DNA of 64,000 nucleotides, taken from the NCBI RefSeq assembly GCF_050948215.1, contig NC_135151.1:23744720-23808719 (forward strand), written 5' to 3'. Position numbers and translations under genes: made by a program. The DNA comes from Halictus rubicundus (Eukaryota; Arthropoda; Insecta; Hymenoptera; Halictidae). The notes beneath the pieces were generated by a model. It saw nothing but the letters and a program-made list of their open reading frames with translations. It was not told where the DNA came from and ran no database searches. Every line of letters starts with the position of its first letter. The first letter of the stretch is position 1. Positions 36,008-49,900 of this stretch are shown here, piece by piece.

Positions 36008-38060
36008 CTGAGGGAATTCAAAGACCGTACAATTCAATTCTGCTTTCTGTGTCTCCGTAACCCTAGTTTTAAAAGCTTGCCAAAAATAGAGACTCGCTTT
36101 TTCGTCAATGAAACCAAAAAGTGGCCAAAAGACTAAAGATTTAAATAATGTTGTCGAAATGGTAAAACTGTTATTTTCTGAGACAGCCGAATTTCTATAA
36201 AACAATATTCCAACGCCTTCTTCATAAAACCAACAATTGTTTAATGAAAATCTAGCTACACCGAATTTCTACTATCTTTTTTTTTTGTACGAAATGTCAC
36301 TGATCGCTTAGTGTAAACAAATATTTAGGAACAACGTAGTAGCATCACACGGAGAAAATAAACATTTTTCATATCGTGGCTTTACATGACAAAGCATCGT
36401 CAAGATATTTCGCTTTTAATGCGACACGCGTGCACAACGGGACGCGGTCATTGCAGCGAGTCGCACAATCGCAGTAATTTTACGCACGGCGAGGAATTTG
36501 ATGCTTTTAGCTCTGGAGCAGAGGATCATTGTTACGGCTATTGTTTCGCGATTCGGTATTGCCAGTCCGCGCAGAAAGTGGAGCGCGATTCATTTGCCCG
36601 GAATGGAGACGCGAGTACCCGCGTACATACGCGTATGTATGTCTCTGTGTCTGTATGTATGCATGTATGTGCTCGCGATGCAATGTTTACCCTGGATTCA
36701 GTGGCGTTAATAAGCCTCTTCTTTTCCGTTACGTAAAGCGGGCAGCATTACTTTCTCGTCGTGATTCCCGCGCCGCGAAATCACTCGAAATCGTGTCTGC
36801 CCCTAATAACGACAATTATTCGTACAACAGAAAAGACAACAGCGAAAGGCACTCGAGACGGTGCAGTCTCTGCGCAGTTTCCGGCGTGTATGCACCCAGG
36901 TTTCGATTCCAATATCTCGCCTGCAACTTAGATGCCTGCGGTGAGACGATCGCACCCCCCACGAAATGCCCTGCAAGGGTGGCGGTGATGGCGGTTTCGG
37001 TCGCTTCCGATTGATTTCCTTCCCCTCTAGACCTGGCTGCTATTAGAGTAATTATACGGGGTGATTGCGTTGTCTATAGTTCCGTTAAATCAACTTACTT
37101 ATACCGACGCTAGGAGCCTAATCCTTTCACCGATTCAACGATTCACCGATTCACCGATTCACCGATTCACCCCCGATTCACTGTTACATGTTTCTTAACC
37201 CAATCAAATTCGTCGGAATGGTCCCTCAAAAGCTTTCCATTTTACGATCACGGAAACGATCAAGATACACCTTTGTCCAAAATTCCCAAGTATATTTATA
37301 GCGGCTCGCGAAACCGTTCGAACGCCCTTTAAAACGGTACAACTTTTTAAAAATCGGACCAAGCGAACTGACTTTTTTTTTTTTTGTTAGCCATTAGATG
37401 CATTGGTTTGCTAAACGACGTGCAAAAAAGCTTTTGAAAAAATTGCAATCGGTACTTTTTCAAAAACTGTTTTATTCGAGCCCGTAAAATAAATTTAAAA
37501 TATGCATTCTGCAGATCTACGTTAATCACGCACCCGTTGAAAATTTCTGATGAAAACAGCGCTCGCCTGAACGACTGTTAATTGTATTATTATACCGGAA
37601 AAGATGCTGGTAAAGTGGTTCCGGAAAGTTTGACGAGCCAGTAAATCTTAATGTATATCGAAGTCGCGTGGAAAATTTCATTGTACCGCAGTGCATTACA
37701 CATAATTTCACGCTGCAAGTTGTAACTGGCGGTTACTTCGAAAGATTAATTCAATGATCTTCCACACACGAACGCCGAGCTTTGGATACGCGGAGAAAAG
37801 ACATTCACGGTTCATCTCGTACGTTCACTTTTCACAATAGCCTCTCAAAGTTCCGACCTTCGGCTCCTCGACAAGTTGTACTTACAAGATCAAGTTTTTA
37901 TACGTTTCAGACGCTGAATAACCTTGTGTAATAGGTCATTGCATTCGTTTTAAAAATGATCGCTCGCGGAGCGAAGATGAACCGTTTACGTGATCGATAT
38001 CATGTGTACTTGGGGTTTTAAACTATGGACCTAATTATATTTCTTCCTCTGTGAGAGTCA
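36008..38060. other. Upstream flank or 5' intron of harmonin
   Basis: This should contain the - strand intron leading to the missing harmonin 5' exon. No in-phase coding exon with donor was recognised. Visible features are an 8-base tandem repeat GATTCACC (about 37131-37178) and a T-run at 37374-37385. Confidence 0.4.
37131..37178. repeat. 8-bp tandem repeat (GATTCACC)
   Basis: About five units of CGATTCAC/GATTCACC, the last two interrupted by CCC. Confidence 0.85.
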
Positions 38061-38067
38061 TCGCATA

Positions 38068-38503
38068 CAGTCTGGTTCAAAATGATGGGTAGAACCCATC
38101 GAGTTGTAGTAAACATAATATTCTATAAACTCGAAGATTAGAGTAGAAGAAATTTGAAATTAGAATGGGCCATCTTTCTTTCACTTTCACCGTAGACGGT
38201 GTAAACAGAATAGTAACACCGATGGCGAAATGATAGCACAGTTCAGGTTCGTTTAGAAATTCTTCGTTAGTACATGATCTGTCTGTCGGTTGAACAACTG
38301 GATTTGTCTTGTTGGATCTTGTGTTGCATGCAACTATTAACGTGGGTCGTGGAAAAAAGTTAAGTGAAACGGAGATTATGAGAATTATAGAGTCGTATAA
38401 TCGAAATTTAACTATGCCTGGAATTTCAAGAAGGATACGAAAAAGTCGTAAAGTGATTTATAATGTGTTGAAACACCCAGAAAATTACGAAAGGAAGGCA
38501 CGC

Positions 38504-38556
<53 letters not shown>

Positions 38557-38640
38557 CCGGCAACATTAACAGAACGTGGACAAAAAGGGCTGAAATATGT
38601 AGCTAGCGAAGGAGATGTTACTACGAATGTTTATCGTACG
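38068..38640 (+). pseudogene. Tc1/mariner transposase N-terminal relic
   Basis: GRGKKLSETEIMRIIESY and SRRIRKSRKVIYNVLKHP (about 38345-38490) are the first helix-turn-helix of a Tc1-group transposase. After a microsatellite, RPATLTERGQKGLKYVAS (38554-38610) matches the following GRPRKLS-type linker and second HTH. The usual initiator position reads GTG, the frame is broken by the GT/GA expansion, and the catalytic domain is missing. TA then CAGTCTGGTTCAAAATGATG at 38066-38087 may be the left terminal repeat; no right end was found. Confidence 0.7.
38503..38554. repeat. (GT)n(GA)n compound microsatellite inside the Tc1 relic
   Basis: About seven GT units followed by about 19 GA units. It lies exactly where related transposases encode a short Arg/Gly-Arg-Pro linker, so it probably grew from a purine-rich codon run. 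Confidence 0.85.
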
Positions 38641-39831
38641 AATGTACATTTCCTTTTTCCATTGATCATGTTCTAATCTGTATTGATATGGTATTTGAAA
38701 ATATTTGAAGATATCACGGTATCCTTGTGAAAATGCAGAGAGCATAAATTTAGTATCATTTTGTTCAAGACTGTATGTTCAACTTCGAGAATGTTACATT
38801 GTGGCCTGGTACAATTTTCAGTATTTCGAAGTACGAGGGACTCGAGTCTTGTTCTCCGGTAATAGCCACTTTCCTGCTCCAATAACGTTCAGCTGCCAGC
38901 CTTTATAGAATAACCGTCTCCGGCCTGAATTACAAGCAATAAAGATCCTCAATCTTTTCCGTTTTAACCGCATAGAATGAACATTTCCGATTACACATTT
39001 TGTTCAGATTTCAGGGAAACGAACGTTTATGTGTAACTCGAGGTGGCTACGGTAACCTACACGCATACGTTTCTACGGATGACCGTTTATTAAATTTAAT
39101 TTTATCATTCTCCGAATAATATTACACACGATTTTAACATTAATTAATTGTGGCTCTTTAATAATTATATACGCCTTTAATTGTAATTTTATTGGTCTCT
39201 CGATAACTACTTGTTTCACTTTAATTTCAGCTTTATTAGCCTCTCAATAATTACAATACGTGACAATATTACATGAACGCGACGTTTATCATCCAAGCCT
39301 TGGCGACATATACAGAGAAATCACTGTAAATATAAAAGATACTGTATGCGGAGTGAAGGGTAATCGTAGCGAAAAGTCCTCGAAAAAGTAAAGTGGACCT
39401 CTCGGTGGATCGTCGAAGCGTGATCAACGCTCGCATAATAAGACACCGGCGCGAGCTGGAAATTCTAACGTATAAACGGAATCGCGGTTAGCATTTCTTG
39501 CTGCGGTGGGAGGAGTCTGGCGCGATCAAAAAGCAAAACGCTCGGAAAATTTGACCACGCTCGTCGACGGGAAAAAATTATAGTAATTCTAGCGCCGACG
39601 CGGTGGCTCACCTTCGCGAATAATTGTACCGCAAAAATCTTGCGTTTCAGCCTCCGGCCGGTGCAACGAGCAGTGCGAGCGAGCGCTCTCGGTACCTTTG
39701 TTCGGTTCCCGCGAACTTTTTCCGCCGCGCTGCGAAATTAATGACCACACCTGGCGCACCATTGCCGACGGAGAGCCGGGAACACCGAGAAGACAGCGAG
39801 TCGGAGAGAGATAGAGGCAGATGGAGACAGA

Positions 39832-39906
<75 letters not shown>

Positions 39907-40015
39907 CAGGCGCGGAGGAGTCGAAGCAAATTCCACGAGCAGACGGAAAAGACGAAAGAGAGAAAGGGGCGGGGAAGTGGACGAGCAAGGAAAGAAAGAC
40001 ACTTTATGCTCCCTA
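38641..40015. other. Non-coding stretch
   Basis: No gene is recognised. A long GA run lies at 39833-39902; frames through it give Arg-Glu or Ser-Leu runs on either strand and are discounted. Confidence 0.5.
39833..39902. repeat. (GA)n microsatellite
   Basis: About 35 GA units, the longest GA run in the window. Confidence 0.95.
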
Positions 40016-43000
40016 ATGACGCCGGGAATCCATCTTGCCCCGGACATTGAAAAGATTACGTGCAGTATGAAGGCCCGTCGTAGATTGCCGGATGCTGCAG
40101 GACACGAGGATGACACCAGGTAAATGACAGTCATTAGAAAGAACGAGACACTAGTTTAGAATGACTCCGCCGTGGCCGGAGGGCTTGACGTCTTTGCTCC
40201 CCCTCTGTGTTTCCCAGCTTCCACTCGGTCTTTTTGCTCGTCGAACGTTACCGAAGGCAAAAGGGAATTCCACAGTCTGCGCTCGTTCTCTACCAGACCT
40301 ATGCCGCGCGCGCAAGCCGTTTGCCTTTTCCTCCGGGGGATGTCTGCAATCGGGACCGCTGCTTTTCGGATGAAACCGGCCGGAGAATGTATGCGACGAC
40401 AGCTATTCGCTTGGAATATTAGCTGGTAGTATTTCGACAGTGTTAAGCGGTACGGTGGTCCTTATTCTTAGTTACAGCGGTGAAAGAGTTTTCTCGAGAT
40501 TTTTTTGGTCGTACCCCTCGAAATGGTCAGACTTGGTGAGAAAACGATGTGTGCAAAATTTAGAAGCAATCGAACAACGACCCCATGCCGCGTTTGCGTT
40601 GAACTTTTGAAATTTCAACGATTTCCTGTCACTTTCAAACATAACTGTGTGTCATTATCAATAGACTGCGAATCGGAACGACAAGAGGAGAACCTCTTGA
40701 AATTCATGAAGTCTATAAAACATATGGGATGAAATCTAAATGGCGCTATGGTCATCGCTAATGACCAAGCTATGCGACGTTAAAGAATGAAAGAAATTAC
40801 TTTCCATATTACCCCCATGGCATTATACGTGTCTCTAGGATTACATATAGAAAAAATTGTTCGATGGTACCGAAATCGTCCCTAGAGGCAGGCGAACGTA
40901 AACACAAGTAAACACAAGTAACTCGACGGGGTTCGCGAGAGCTCTCACATGCATTCCCATGGAAATAAATTCGCAGTCGTAAAGAATAATCGAGATAAGA
41001 CGATACCCTAGATTACTATTATCGTTATTCCTCGGAATTTAAGACAGGTTATAGAAAATCTATCTCGAAGGAATGCAGACTTTCTTCTGTAAAGTACCGA
41101 ACCATTATCGTAAGTACTACTATTAGGTGTAGCAATAGATAATCCGCTACGGATTACCAAAACGAGCAAATATTTGCACTCTGTGTCGTTACACGCTGTC
41201 GAAGACGCATAATGTAATCGTAACAACGGTAATTTCCAATTTCAATAAGAATAACTCGAAGGCCCAGCTGCGGAACGCCAGGTACCTCTGGTAACAGTAT
41301 GTATGCACTGTTCTCAAACTCGTCCGTTCGTTCTCAGAAGGAACGGGGCGGTCAATATTCTATTATTTGTCCGAGTTGGTTGGTCCCTGAACCAGATTTC
41401 ATGTAAAAAGGGTTCGCTGGACTGCCTTTTCGAGCAGATATACCTTCAGCCGACGAAGGCTAGGGAGCTTTCTATTCGAAGCAATTTACATCTAACTATT
41501 TACGGGCGTAATTACCATTTTATGGTAATATCTGTGCGGCGAACGTATTCGCAATTATCGGAAAATTACAAATTTCCTTAACCGGATGGTAATGGGGGAA
41601 AAGAAACTGGTATCGGGTAGGGACGGATGGTTCGGATGGCGAGTAGGATAGCAGCTACTGCCGAGGCTTCTACCATCTCGGTCGGTCCGTTCTTGAAAGA
41701 CTGGTCCCACGGATCGGCGATCCGCCAGATAAGACAAGAGCACCGCGAAGAAGAGGCTCTCTCTCTCTCTCTTACTCACTCTCCTTCCCCTTTCTTCCCG
41801 TCTGGCCGCGAAGGTGAAATACCTGTCGACGACACCTACCAAGATCCCCGAGATCTCTCGGGCCAGGGATCACTGACACGACCGGCTACTCGTTACAAGC
41901 TGTTAACGCATTTTTAACGTGTATCCCCGCGACGACCACGGTTTTACGTCGTAGCCGCTTTATTAAAGAGCCGGTGCTTTTCAGACGCGTCGGAAAATGG
42001 TCGGGCCGCGCGCGCGAGACACCACCGTCGCCGTCGCCGTCGCCGTCACCGTCACCTTCGCGTTTTCAACAACTTCGCTGACACTTGTGCCACTTCTCGA
42101 CAGCTTGGCAAACGACTGGCCCCGTGCATTTGCGAGGACCACTCGAAAAAACGTTTACCCGTCAGCCCGGGCAGATCCGAAGATTTATTCCGCGCTCGCG
42201 ACGCGACGCGACGTTTCGTTCGTCGTGGCCGTCGCGATCAAATACAGAGAGGCGATTATTAATATTTGTTGCGCGCAGTATATCTGGTAGACAATCGGAA
42301 AGTCGGTATATCAATGTCAGTAATGTAGGAACGCGAATGTTATAAAAATGTGCGTTTTAAGAATTTGAGCGTGTGTATGACGGAGAGAGAGAGAGAGAGA
42401 GAGTGTGTGTGTGTCAAGTCCGTATAACGATTAATGAGAAAATATCGAGATTCGTACACACGACGATCAACAAGACGAGAGTTGAAAGTAGGTAATATGT
42501 TGAGTGACTAGTAGAAAGAGTGTCAGATATTTTAAAATTAGTTAATTGTAAAATTAATCGTGAAATTATCTAAAGTCCTACAGTAATGTGGCCATAATCA
42601 TTTGAATAGCTTTCAAATGATCGTTTTAATTCTCCCATATGTTTTCCTTTCTTATTGGCGGTGTACTTTAAGTGGAGCGAGTAGTATAATTAAAAGATTG
42701 TTAGTTACTCTAATAAGGATCATTTTTTCCATTAGTAACATGGGATACCATTATTATAGCGGTACTGTATTATTACGGTAATCAAGCGATGAAATTGAAA
42801 ACTCCCAAAGTAGATAGTATATTACGGTGGTTTCTGATCAACAAAACTTAATCAAACGCTTCTACTACCTTATAAGGTACAATAATTATTTTCAACTGTA
42901 TTTTTTGTTTATTTATAAGAAGGTCCAACGCATTTCTGTTGGCCAAGAAATGTTATTTATGAGGATAGCAGATTTTTAACCATTTCGAGTCGCTACAAAC

Positions 43001-43880
43001 ACGCGAGGATTCAACGCGTTATCATAAATTCCGTTGTTGACACTGGAATGCTTTATTGTCAATGCTAATCGCAATTCAAAAAATGATCATTTCCTAGCTT
43101 TATATGTTAATGTTGGCGGATTTAGCACTGCACGGACGAGGAACGATCATATCGAGCATCCATTGTGCCGTTCACAATTTTTCCATAAATCGTACCACGG
43201 CTTCGCACGTATAACACGTGTCGATTACAGCGACAGAAGCATCGTTCGGGCCGATACTGAAACTTAGGGAGGGCTGATAAGTTTCGAGATCTGCGCGTAA
43301 TCTCTTATGTAATCTCGAGGACAATGAACGCGTGTAGTTTTCAAAGAGGTTCGCGTGACAAGGAGCCGGCTCGTCGATATAGACTGATATACCGTTATTG
43401 TCATCGGTATCGCCGCTTAACGATCAAGCCATGAAAGTGTTACGAACTGTTACGCATCTCTTCCACGCCTTCGCGACCATTCCACTAGCCTCGAAGAGCG
43501 TGGACAACGTGTCTAAAGTAGCGTAACCGAGCCAGCTATTACCGGTCCTGTACAGAAATTGCGAGGCCGCGGAGACAGAAAGAAAATTAAAAATGGCTGC
43601 TCCGATTCTAGTCAATGCAATTATTGATTATCGATTATTGATTTATAACAAAGCTTTTCACAAAATCTTGAATTTTCTCTTCAAAATGACAGCATTTCTA
43701 GAGCTGTTCATAAGCCATTCTAACTGTTTCGTGTATAGCTCTCTTTGACAGAAAGAAATATTTCTAGTTATATATTGTATTACCAGTGTACTCGAATAGC
43801 CTTGAAATTTTAAGAAGATTGGTTCTACCCATCCGGTTATCATAAATTCCCGAAAAGTTCATTTTCGACGGTTTACAGAA

Positions 43881-43934
<54 letters not shown>

Positions 43935-46900
43935 AAAGCACTTATCGCAGGCTAAAGTTTTCTTTATCACGAACCTTGAAACTTCTTCTAAATTTAAATT
44001 AATGTCACGATTTAATGAATCGAAGTCTGCTTTCCGGAATAATTCGTTAAATCGAAGAACTCTAAAATGGTGCGTTGTAGGTAAAGCTTCTAGCGAGTCT
44101 TCCGTAGGAATTGCAAAAAAAGCCGAAGCATGAAAATTGGAGATACACGATCAGCTCGTGAAAACGTTCGATCGACGGACTTCTTCTGTTTTATGAGCAT
44201 GTTAATCATGTCGGAATTATTACTGGCACGTCCAGCGACATATATTTCATGGGACAGCAGAAAGGTGCGTATTATAACATCGAAGAATGTCTTCCTCGAG
44301 ACAACCAACACGCGTTCAATAGATTGACGAAGAAAATGAGCGACGTGGCAACCGACGCGTTAACACGAAATTCCTTATTCCATTCACATATTATGCTAAT
44401 CGGTGACTCGAGCCCAAGAATCCTCTCGGTCGAACAAGTCGGAAGGGTCAACGAGCTACAGCCCCGATATTGCCCGTTTATGCTACTCTGTTTTCGGAGG
44501 GAAAGTCGAGAACTCCTGTTGTACAATTAACGAACGCGTTCCGACGAAATTATTTCGTTTCTTAATAGCCGCGTTGCTGTAACAACGCGCATGTGGCAAC
44601 CGCGTGGTTTCAATAGATTCAAAAGAGCTGCGAGGAACGCCGCTCTCCGATCTTTCAATTATTTGCTCGTCTCAATCTTCTTCTGGGTCCCTTCGTATCG
44701 TTTCCATGAAGAAATAACACCTGTTCAAATAGCAGTAACAAGTAGGCTTCGTATTCATAATTTCATCTAGTACAGTTCATAATGTACACAAGTGTGGAAA
44801 ATAGTGTGCAACAGAACAAATGTTTCGATCAACAGTTGACGAAACTTCAGTTTCTTTTTCATCCTGGAAGTATCGAGTAGATAAAGCAACTCCTTTGCAA
44901 TTTCTTATAAATATTAGAAATTTAAGGTAATGCGGAACATGATAAAATTCCGACGAGGAAGTGATCAACTGTAAAAGTGTAATAGCGTATATCGGTTCCC
45001 TACAGGGAATAAATAATAACGCCAACAATTCAGCATAAATAGAGCATCCGTTATCGAAAGAGAAACGTTCTGGGACGTTAACGATCAAATTTGTTAAATA
45101 CTGTATCGAAAGTAAGTCACCGAGAGCACTACTTTTGTACGATGTATCATTAAATATATGTTCGTTTTGGACTTTTTTGTCTTATTGTTGGTAAAATTCG
45201 TAATTTCTTGTCGAAACACGCGTGTACGCATTTGCGAGGAATTTGCCCAAACATTTAGGATAGAAATATGCCGGTTGTGTATATCGAAACGAATGAAAGG
45301 TTGTCACGTAGACGATGTGACGATACGACGAGGCAGAATCTGTATTTTCATAAGAGGAGAAATGCGTAATAATTTCCGATAGGAACATCGCGATTATTTC
45401 AACAATTGTGAAATAATTTAATACCAGTTTCGGTACCAGTTTCCAACTCCACTTGTTATCGTGGCAAAATGCATCAAATGCTGACACCTGCGCTGCGGAC
45501 CAACTATTTTCAGCGTGTTAATGGTTACCGCACGATCGAACGAAAACACTCGGGCATCTCGATGCAGTTGAATTTATACCCGCCGCAAAAAGGAACACAA
45601 TAATGCTGAAATAATTGCGATTCGTCGCATAGCCTCTATTGAACATCTGCGAACCAATCGCAATTATCGGAGTGCGCCGCGTTTGAATGCCGATCGTTCC
45701 GGTCTGGCTCGTTTCAATAAATTCGAAGAGCTTGCGAAAGGAGCGTGGCCGGTGGGTAAATACAAATTAAAAAGTTCCTTCGGCAAAAGCTGCAATAATT
45801 GCGATTCGTCGCATTGCCTCGATCGGCCACCTGTACCCGCGAACTGCCTGCGTTTATCGAAGTAAGCCACGCTCGAATGCCGATCATTCCCGTCCGCATA
45901 CTGACAACAAGCCTACCCGAGAAAGTTGCAGAACGCACACCTTCGCGTCGAAACGTAAACTTTGAATCTCTTAATTCGCTCGCATGGAATCGTGTGTTCG
46001 CGCGAATGAAAAATAATATAATTCTGATTCATCGCGTGACCTCCGTTGAACAGGTGTACCCGCGGATCAATTACAATGCTCGCAGCACACCAAGCTCGAA
46101 TACCGATCATTCGCGTGCCCTCGTAGACGTAATGAGATAACAGGATCGGATCACCGGAGATATTCCGTTCACGTTTTCGTATGATCGCAGACCGTTAAGG
46201 GACAAGAAATTCGCGTAATAAAGGGTTTGTTAGCAAAAATGTCCACATTCGTTATCCGGACAAATAGTTTCTAATAACGGGTACAAGATAACATCGACAA
46301 CCGGTTTAATGTGCAGCACACGCGAGAATTTTGATTAAGAAACTAAATAATATTTCTTCACCGACAGCTAAGCTCTGGAACAACAGTTTAACTATGCGGT
46401 TGTTACACGAGTTCTGTCGCTTATATTTCAACCACGATTTTATTGTATCTCGGAGATGACCATATGTTTTGCGCGCGCGCGTGTGTGCGCGATCCATATC
46501 ATTTTAAAAGTTTACAATTTATCATCCACTGTTTTCATATTCTTTTGTTAATATATTAAACATACTTTGAAAGGTACTGATTCTAAACTCGCTAGACTTT
46601 CCATTGTTCCTAAGTCAATGCCAGAAATCGAGTAATTGAACAAAGATTTTGAAATTCTGTTAAAGTTGTAAAGCTTTCTGCTTTAAAACTCATAAAACAC
46701 ATCGAGCTCGTTTGAAAGTGAGTAGAAAATGCTAACCACTAACAGATTCAGGATTAAAGTCGTTCGACAGAATTTCTCGTCGCAGTTATGTTACTCGAAT
46801 GGAGCTGTTTCCGTCCGAGGATCTACATCCTCGAGGGTCCACGCGTTCGAGCAATTCTCCAGTTATTCGCTCGCTCGTGGTTTCGCCTGTTTTTCCGTGG

Positions 46901-49900
46901 CTCGCTCGTGACACGGGTTTCTCGAATAATTTATTCGAACTCGGATTAGTCGTATGCGGTTCGAAGGGATGCCCGGAACGTCCAGCTCGCTAACAATGCA
47001 GAGAAAGTCGACGCAGGCTGCAGGGAACACGGAAAGACACGCCCTGACGAGTATTCTCTCGAACCTCGCGGTCTCGCGATAGATGGCAAATAGAAGACGC
47101 CGCGCCGGGTCACGACTGCGCTCGAAACCCACGATACTTTCCTTTTTATGGGGGATATTTGAAGATCCTATCTAGTTCTGCGGTCGATATATCCCTTGCG
47201 GTTCTTGCTCGAGTACGAAACGCCACTGTTCTACAGGGTGTCCCAAAAATGTTGTGCTTCCTTGAAACGAATAATTCCTGAGATCGTTTCAAGTAACTTT
47301 TTCCTCTGCGAAAATGTTCTCCGCGACTTTATCGAGGAGTTTATTAATGAAAACCACGGACCAACCAGAGCGCGGCTTTAGCAGCCCGGGGATCCCGGCT
47401 CGGAGACAACTGCCGCTGAGCGTGGCGTTGGCATTGGCAAGTCAGAATCCGCGAATCCGCCTGCTGCATCCGCGTTCCGATTGCTCTGTGTTTTTCGTTA
47501 ATAACTCCTTAACAAAGCCGCGGAGACAGTTTCCCAAAGAAAAAAGTTACTTCGAATGCCGTCAGGAGTCACCCCTTCCAAGGAAATACAACATTTTTGG
47601 GACACCCTGTATACGAAATCGGTCCATTGATTCTTTCATCCTTCCGTACGAAGTTTACCGAATATTTTCTCTGCCGTTCGAATTTTTCCAGACTTCGGTA
47701 CCGATAGTTGACTTATGCCGATTGATCGGTCAAAACAGCTGCTTCGAGCATATAAAATCGATAAGTGATTCGAGAAGTCGTTGAAAACAGACCCGACGGA
47801 AGTTACAGAACATCAGATGTATTAATTATAGTATGAACGGTCGAAGACGGCAATACGAATCTGAATTTCTAGGCAGGGGAACGGTTCTTCCTCGGCTTTT
47901 ATCGTTCACCGCGTTTCGTCCCCGGCCAAACGAAACAGTTATAATTCGACGAATCGAATAGTGACTGGCCGGGTCGATCGAGGAGCTTTATTAAAGACAC
48001 GATTTGTCGCTGGTCGAAGTTTCGTTCAACCGGAGGCGGTGCTTGTAAACCGGCTATAAAACCGATATCGGTGATCCTCGGCGGAATTCCTTGCGACCAC
48101 AAAAGCTGTTTTGTGAATGAAGAGGCCAGTTATGCAACGACTGGATAAACGTCACGTAAAATATAGAGATGATGCCCGATGCAACGGAATCATGGGAATA
48201 TTCCTCGGCCCCTAATTGATGTTTCGTGTTCCGCAGTTCTTCGTCTCGGTTACGAGACCTTTATTCGGTATTCGCCCGCGTGCCTGGTATCGCGCGCCCG
48301 CGCGCGGTTAATGGCGAACATCGGTTAATTCTAAGGCGAGCTCGTAATTCAAAGGAGTTGATCGCGAAAGCATATGCCATTCCATACTTTCTTTCGATTC
48401 GCTTGCTTTCAATTATTCCGACTCTACTTTACTTTAGGTAGGTAAAATTACGTCAACGTGAAACGCGGTATAACTCGAAAACAGTTTGAACTCCTTTTAA
48501 TTAGTTTCACGTACGGAATCCGACGTTAGCCTGTGTACACCTACTCTTCCTTTATTGATTTATGATTCGGCTTCAAGTCCGCAATCGTGTATGTCGTCGC
48601 TATAACGAATGCATAAATCCGAGAAAAAAGTTATATAAACGGGAATCGATCCCAGGACTTTCACATTATTATATAGGGTGTACCGTAGCATGTGGGACCT
48701 ACAACGGGGGAAAACAGGGGCTACAAAACGATGAAAGAAGTTCGTACGAACATGCGTCTTCTTGACCTGATTTCAAAGTTGTAGCCATTTTTTCTCACTT
48801 CTAACGCGTATATGCAGCCTCGTATTATAAAACATTTAACGATGGCTTACCGCTGAAACAATTGCTCTATATCTTTGTGATATTTTTATTCCCGTGCTCT
48901 ATCGATTGACGCAGAACCAAAAAGACACACCGATAGACGAGAAACGGGCAAACAGAGGGAATATGATTGAACGAACATCGAGCACGGGCGCCCGTTGAAT
49001 GCAAAAAGGGCATCGACGAGATCGTCCGAGCAGGTAAAACTCGTTCGCGGTTTCGTCCGTTCAGTAGAATAATTCATGCGTTCCATTTGGCGTATTCGGG
49101 AAAATTGAATTCGGTCGGGAAGAAGAAACGGTCGCCATAAATCAGGTAACGGCATGTTTACAATAGCGCCGGGAGGATAAATAATTCGAATGTTGCTCGA
49201 TTGTGCTCGGTAATTGGTGGCAGCCGATATCCGCGTATGTATCATCTCGGCGGCAGCGTAATTGATATCGGCAGAAAATTGCGGCCGTTTCGGTGAACGG
49301 TTGCGCGCCTCGTCCTCCCTGGAGCCTGTTATCGTGGATCGCGTCGTCGCGTTACCATTTCTAAAGTAAAATTCGTTTTCGTCACGGCCGAATTGCTCGG
49401 TTAACTATGCTCGAGTCGAGTACCCTGCCGCGCACCCCGAGGGCACCACCAGCGAGTACATAGAAACAGAGAAAGAAAAGGTGAACGCTTCGGAATCGGG
49501 CGTGTTCCGCGTTTCTTCCCTTCACGCGCAACCGATCTCGCTCTGCTACGATCTCGGGAATCCACGGCTCCGATCGATCTTCTCGCGCTAGATCGGCTCT
49601 CGATGATCCCCACGCGTACCTCTAGCGTTCCTGGAAAATCTATTAACGCTCGGATCCACGGACCATTTTCACAACTACGCAATCGGTATTCCTCGAGGTT
49701 ATTTATAGCGTTACTTGCCAATTTTTTGCAACACATATTTGTCCCCCTTTCTCGGTTGGGAGCGTGACATCGCTTATTGTCACGTAGTCCAGTGTCGTAC
49801 ACAGAGACCGCAATGGTTATAACCAAAATTCTAAAAGTTTTGGCATACAAGTTAATATTATTCTTTAAACGTTTCCGGTTACAAATAATCATTCTGAATG

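Noticed and set aside
39624..40134. Arg-Glu and Ser-Leu repeat 'proteins'
   Set aside because: They are translations of the GA microsatellite on each strand; similar artefacts occur at 743, 6735, 8822, 54165 and 59226.
45714..46110. Repeated - strand peptides starting MIGIRAW
   Set aside because: The similarity follows from the DNA repeat at 45609-46140; the frames are broken between copies, so I do not call a gene.
49401..49892. 163-codon - strand frame
   Set aside because: Open but with no domain, no convincing start context and no splice partners.
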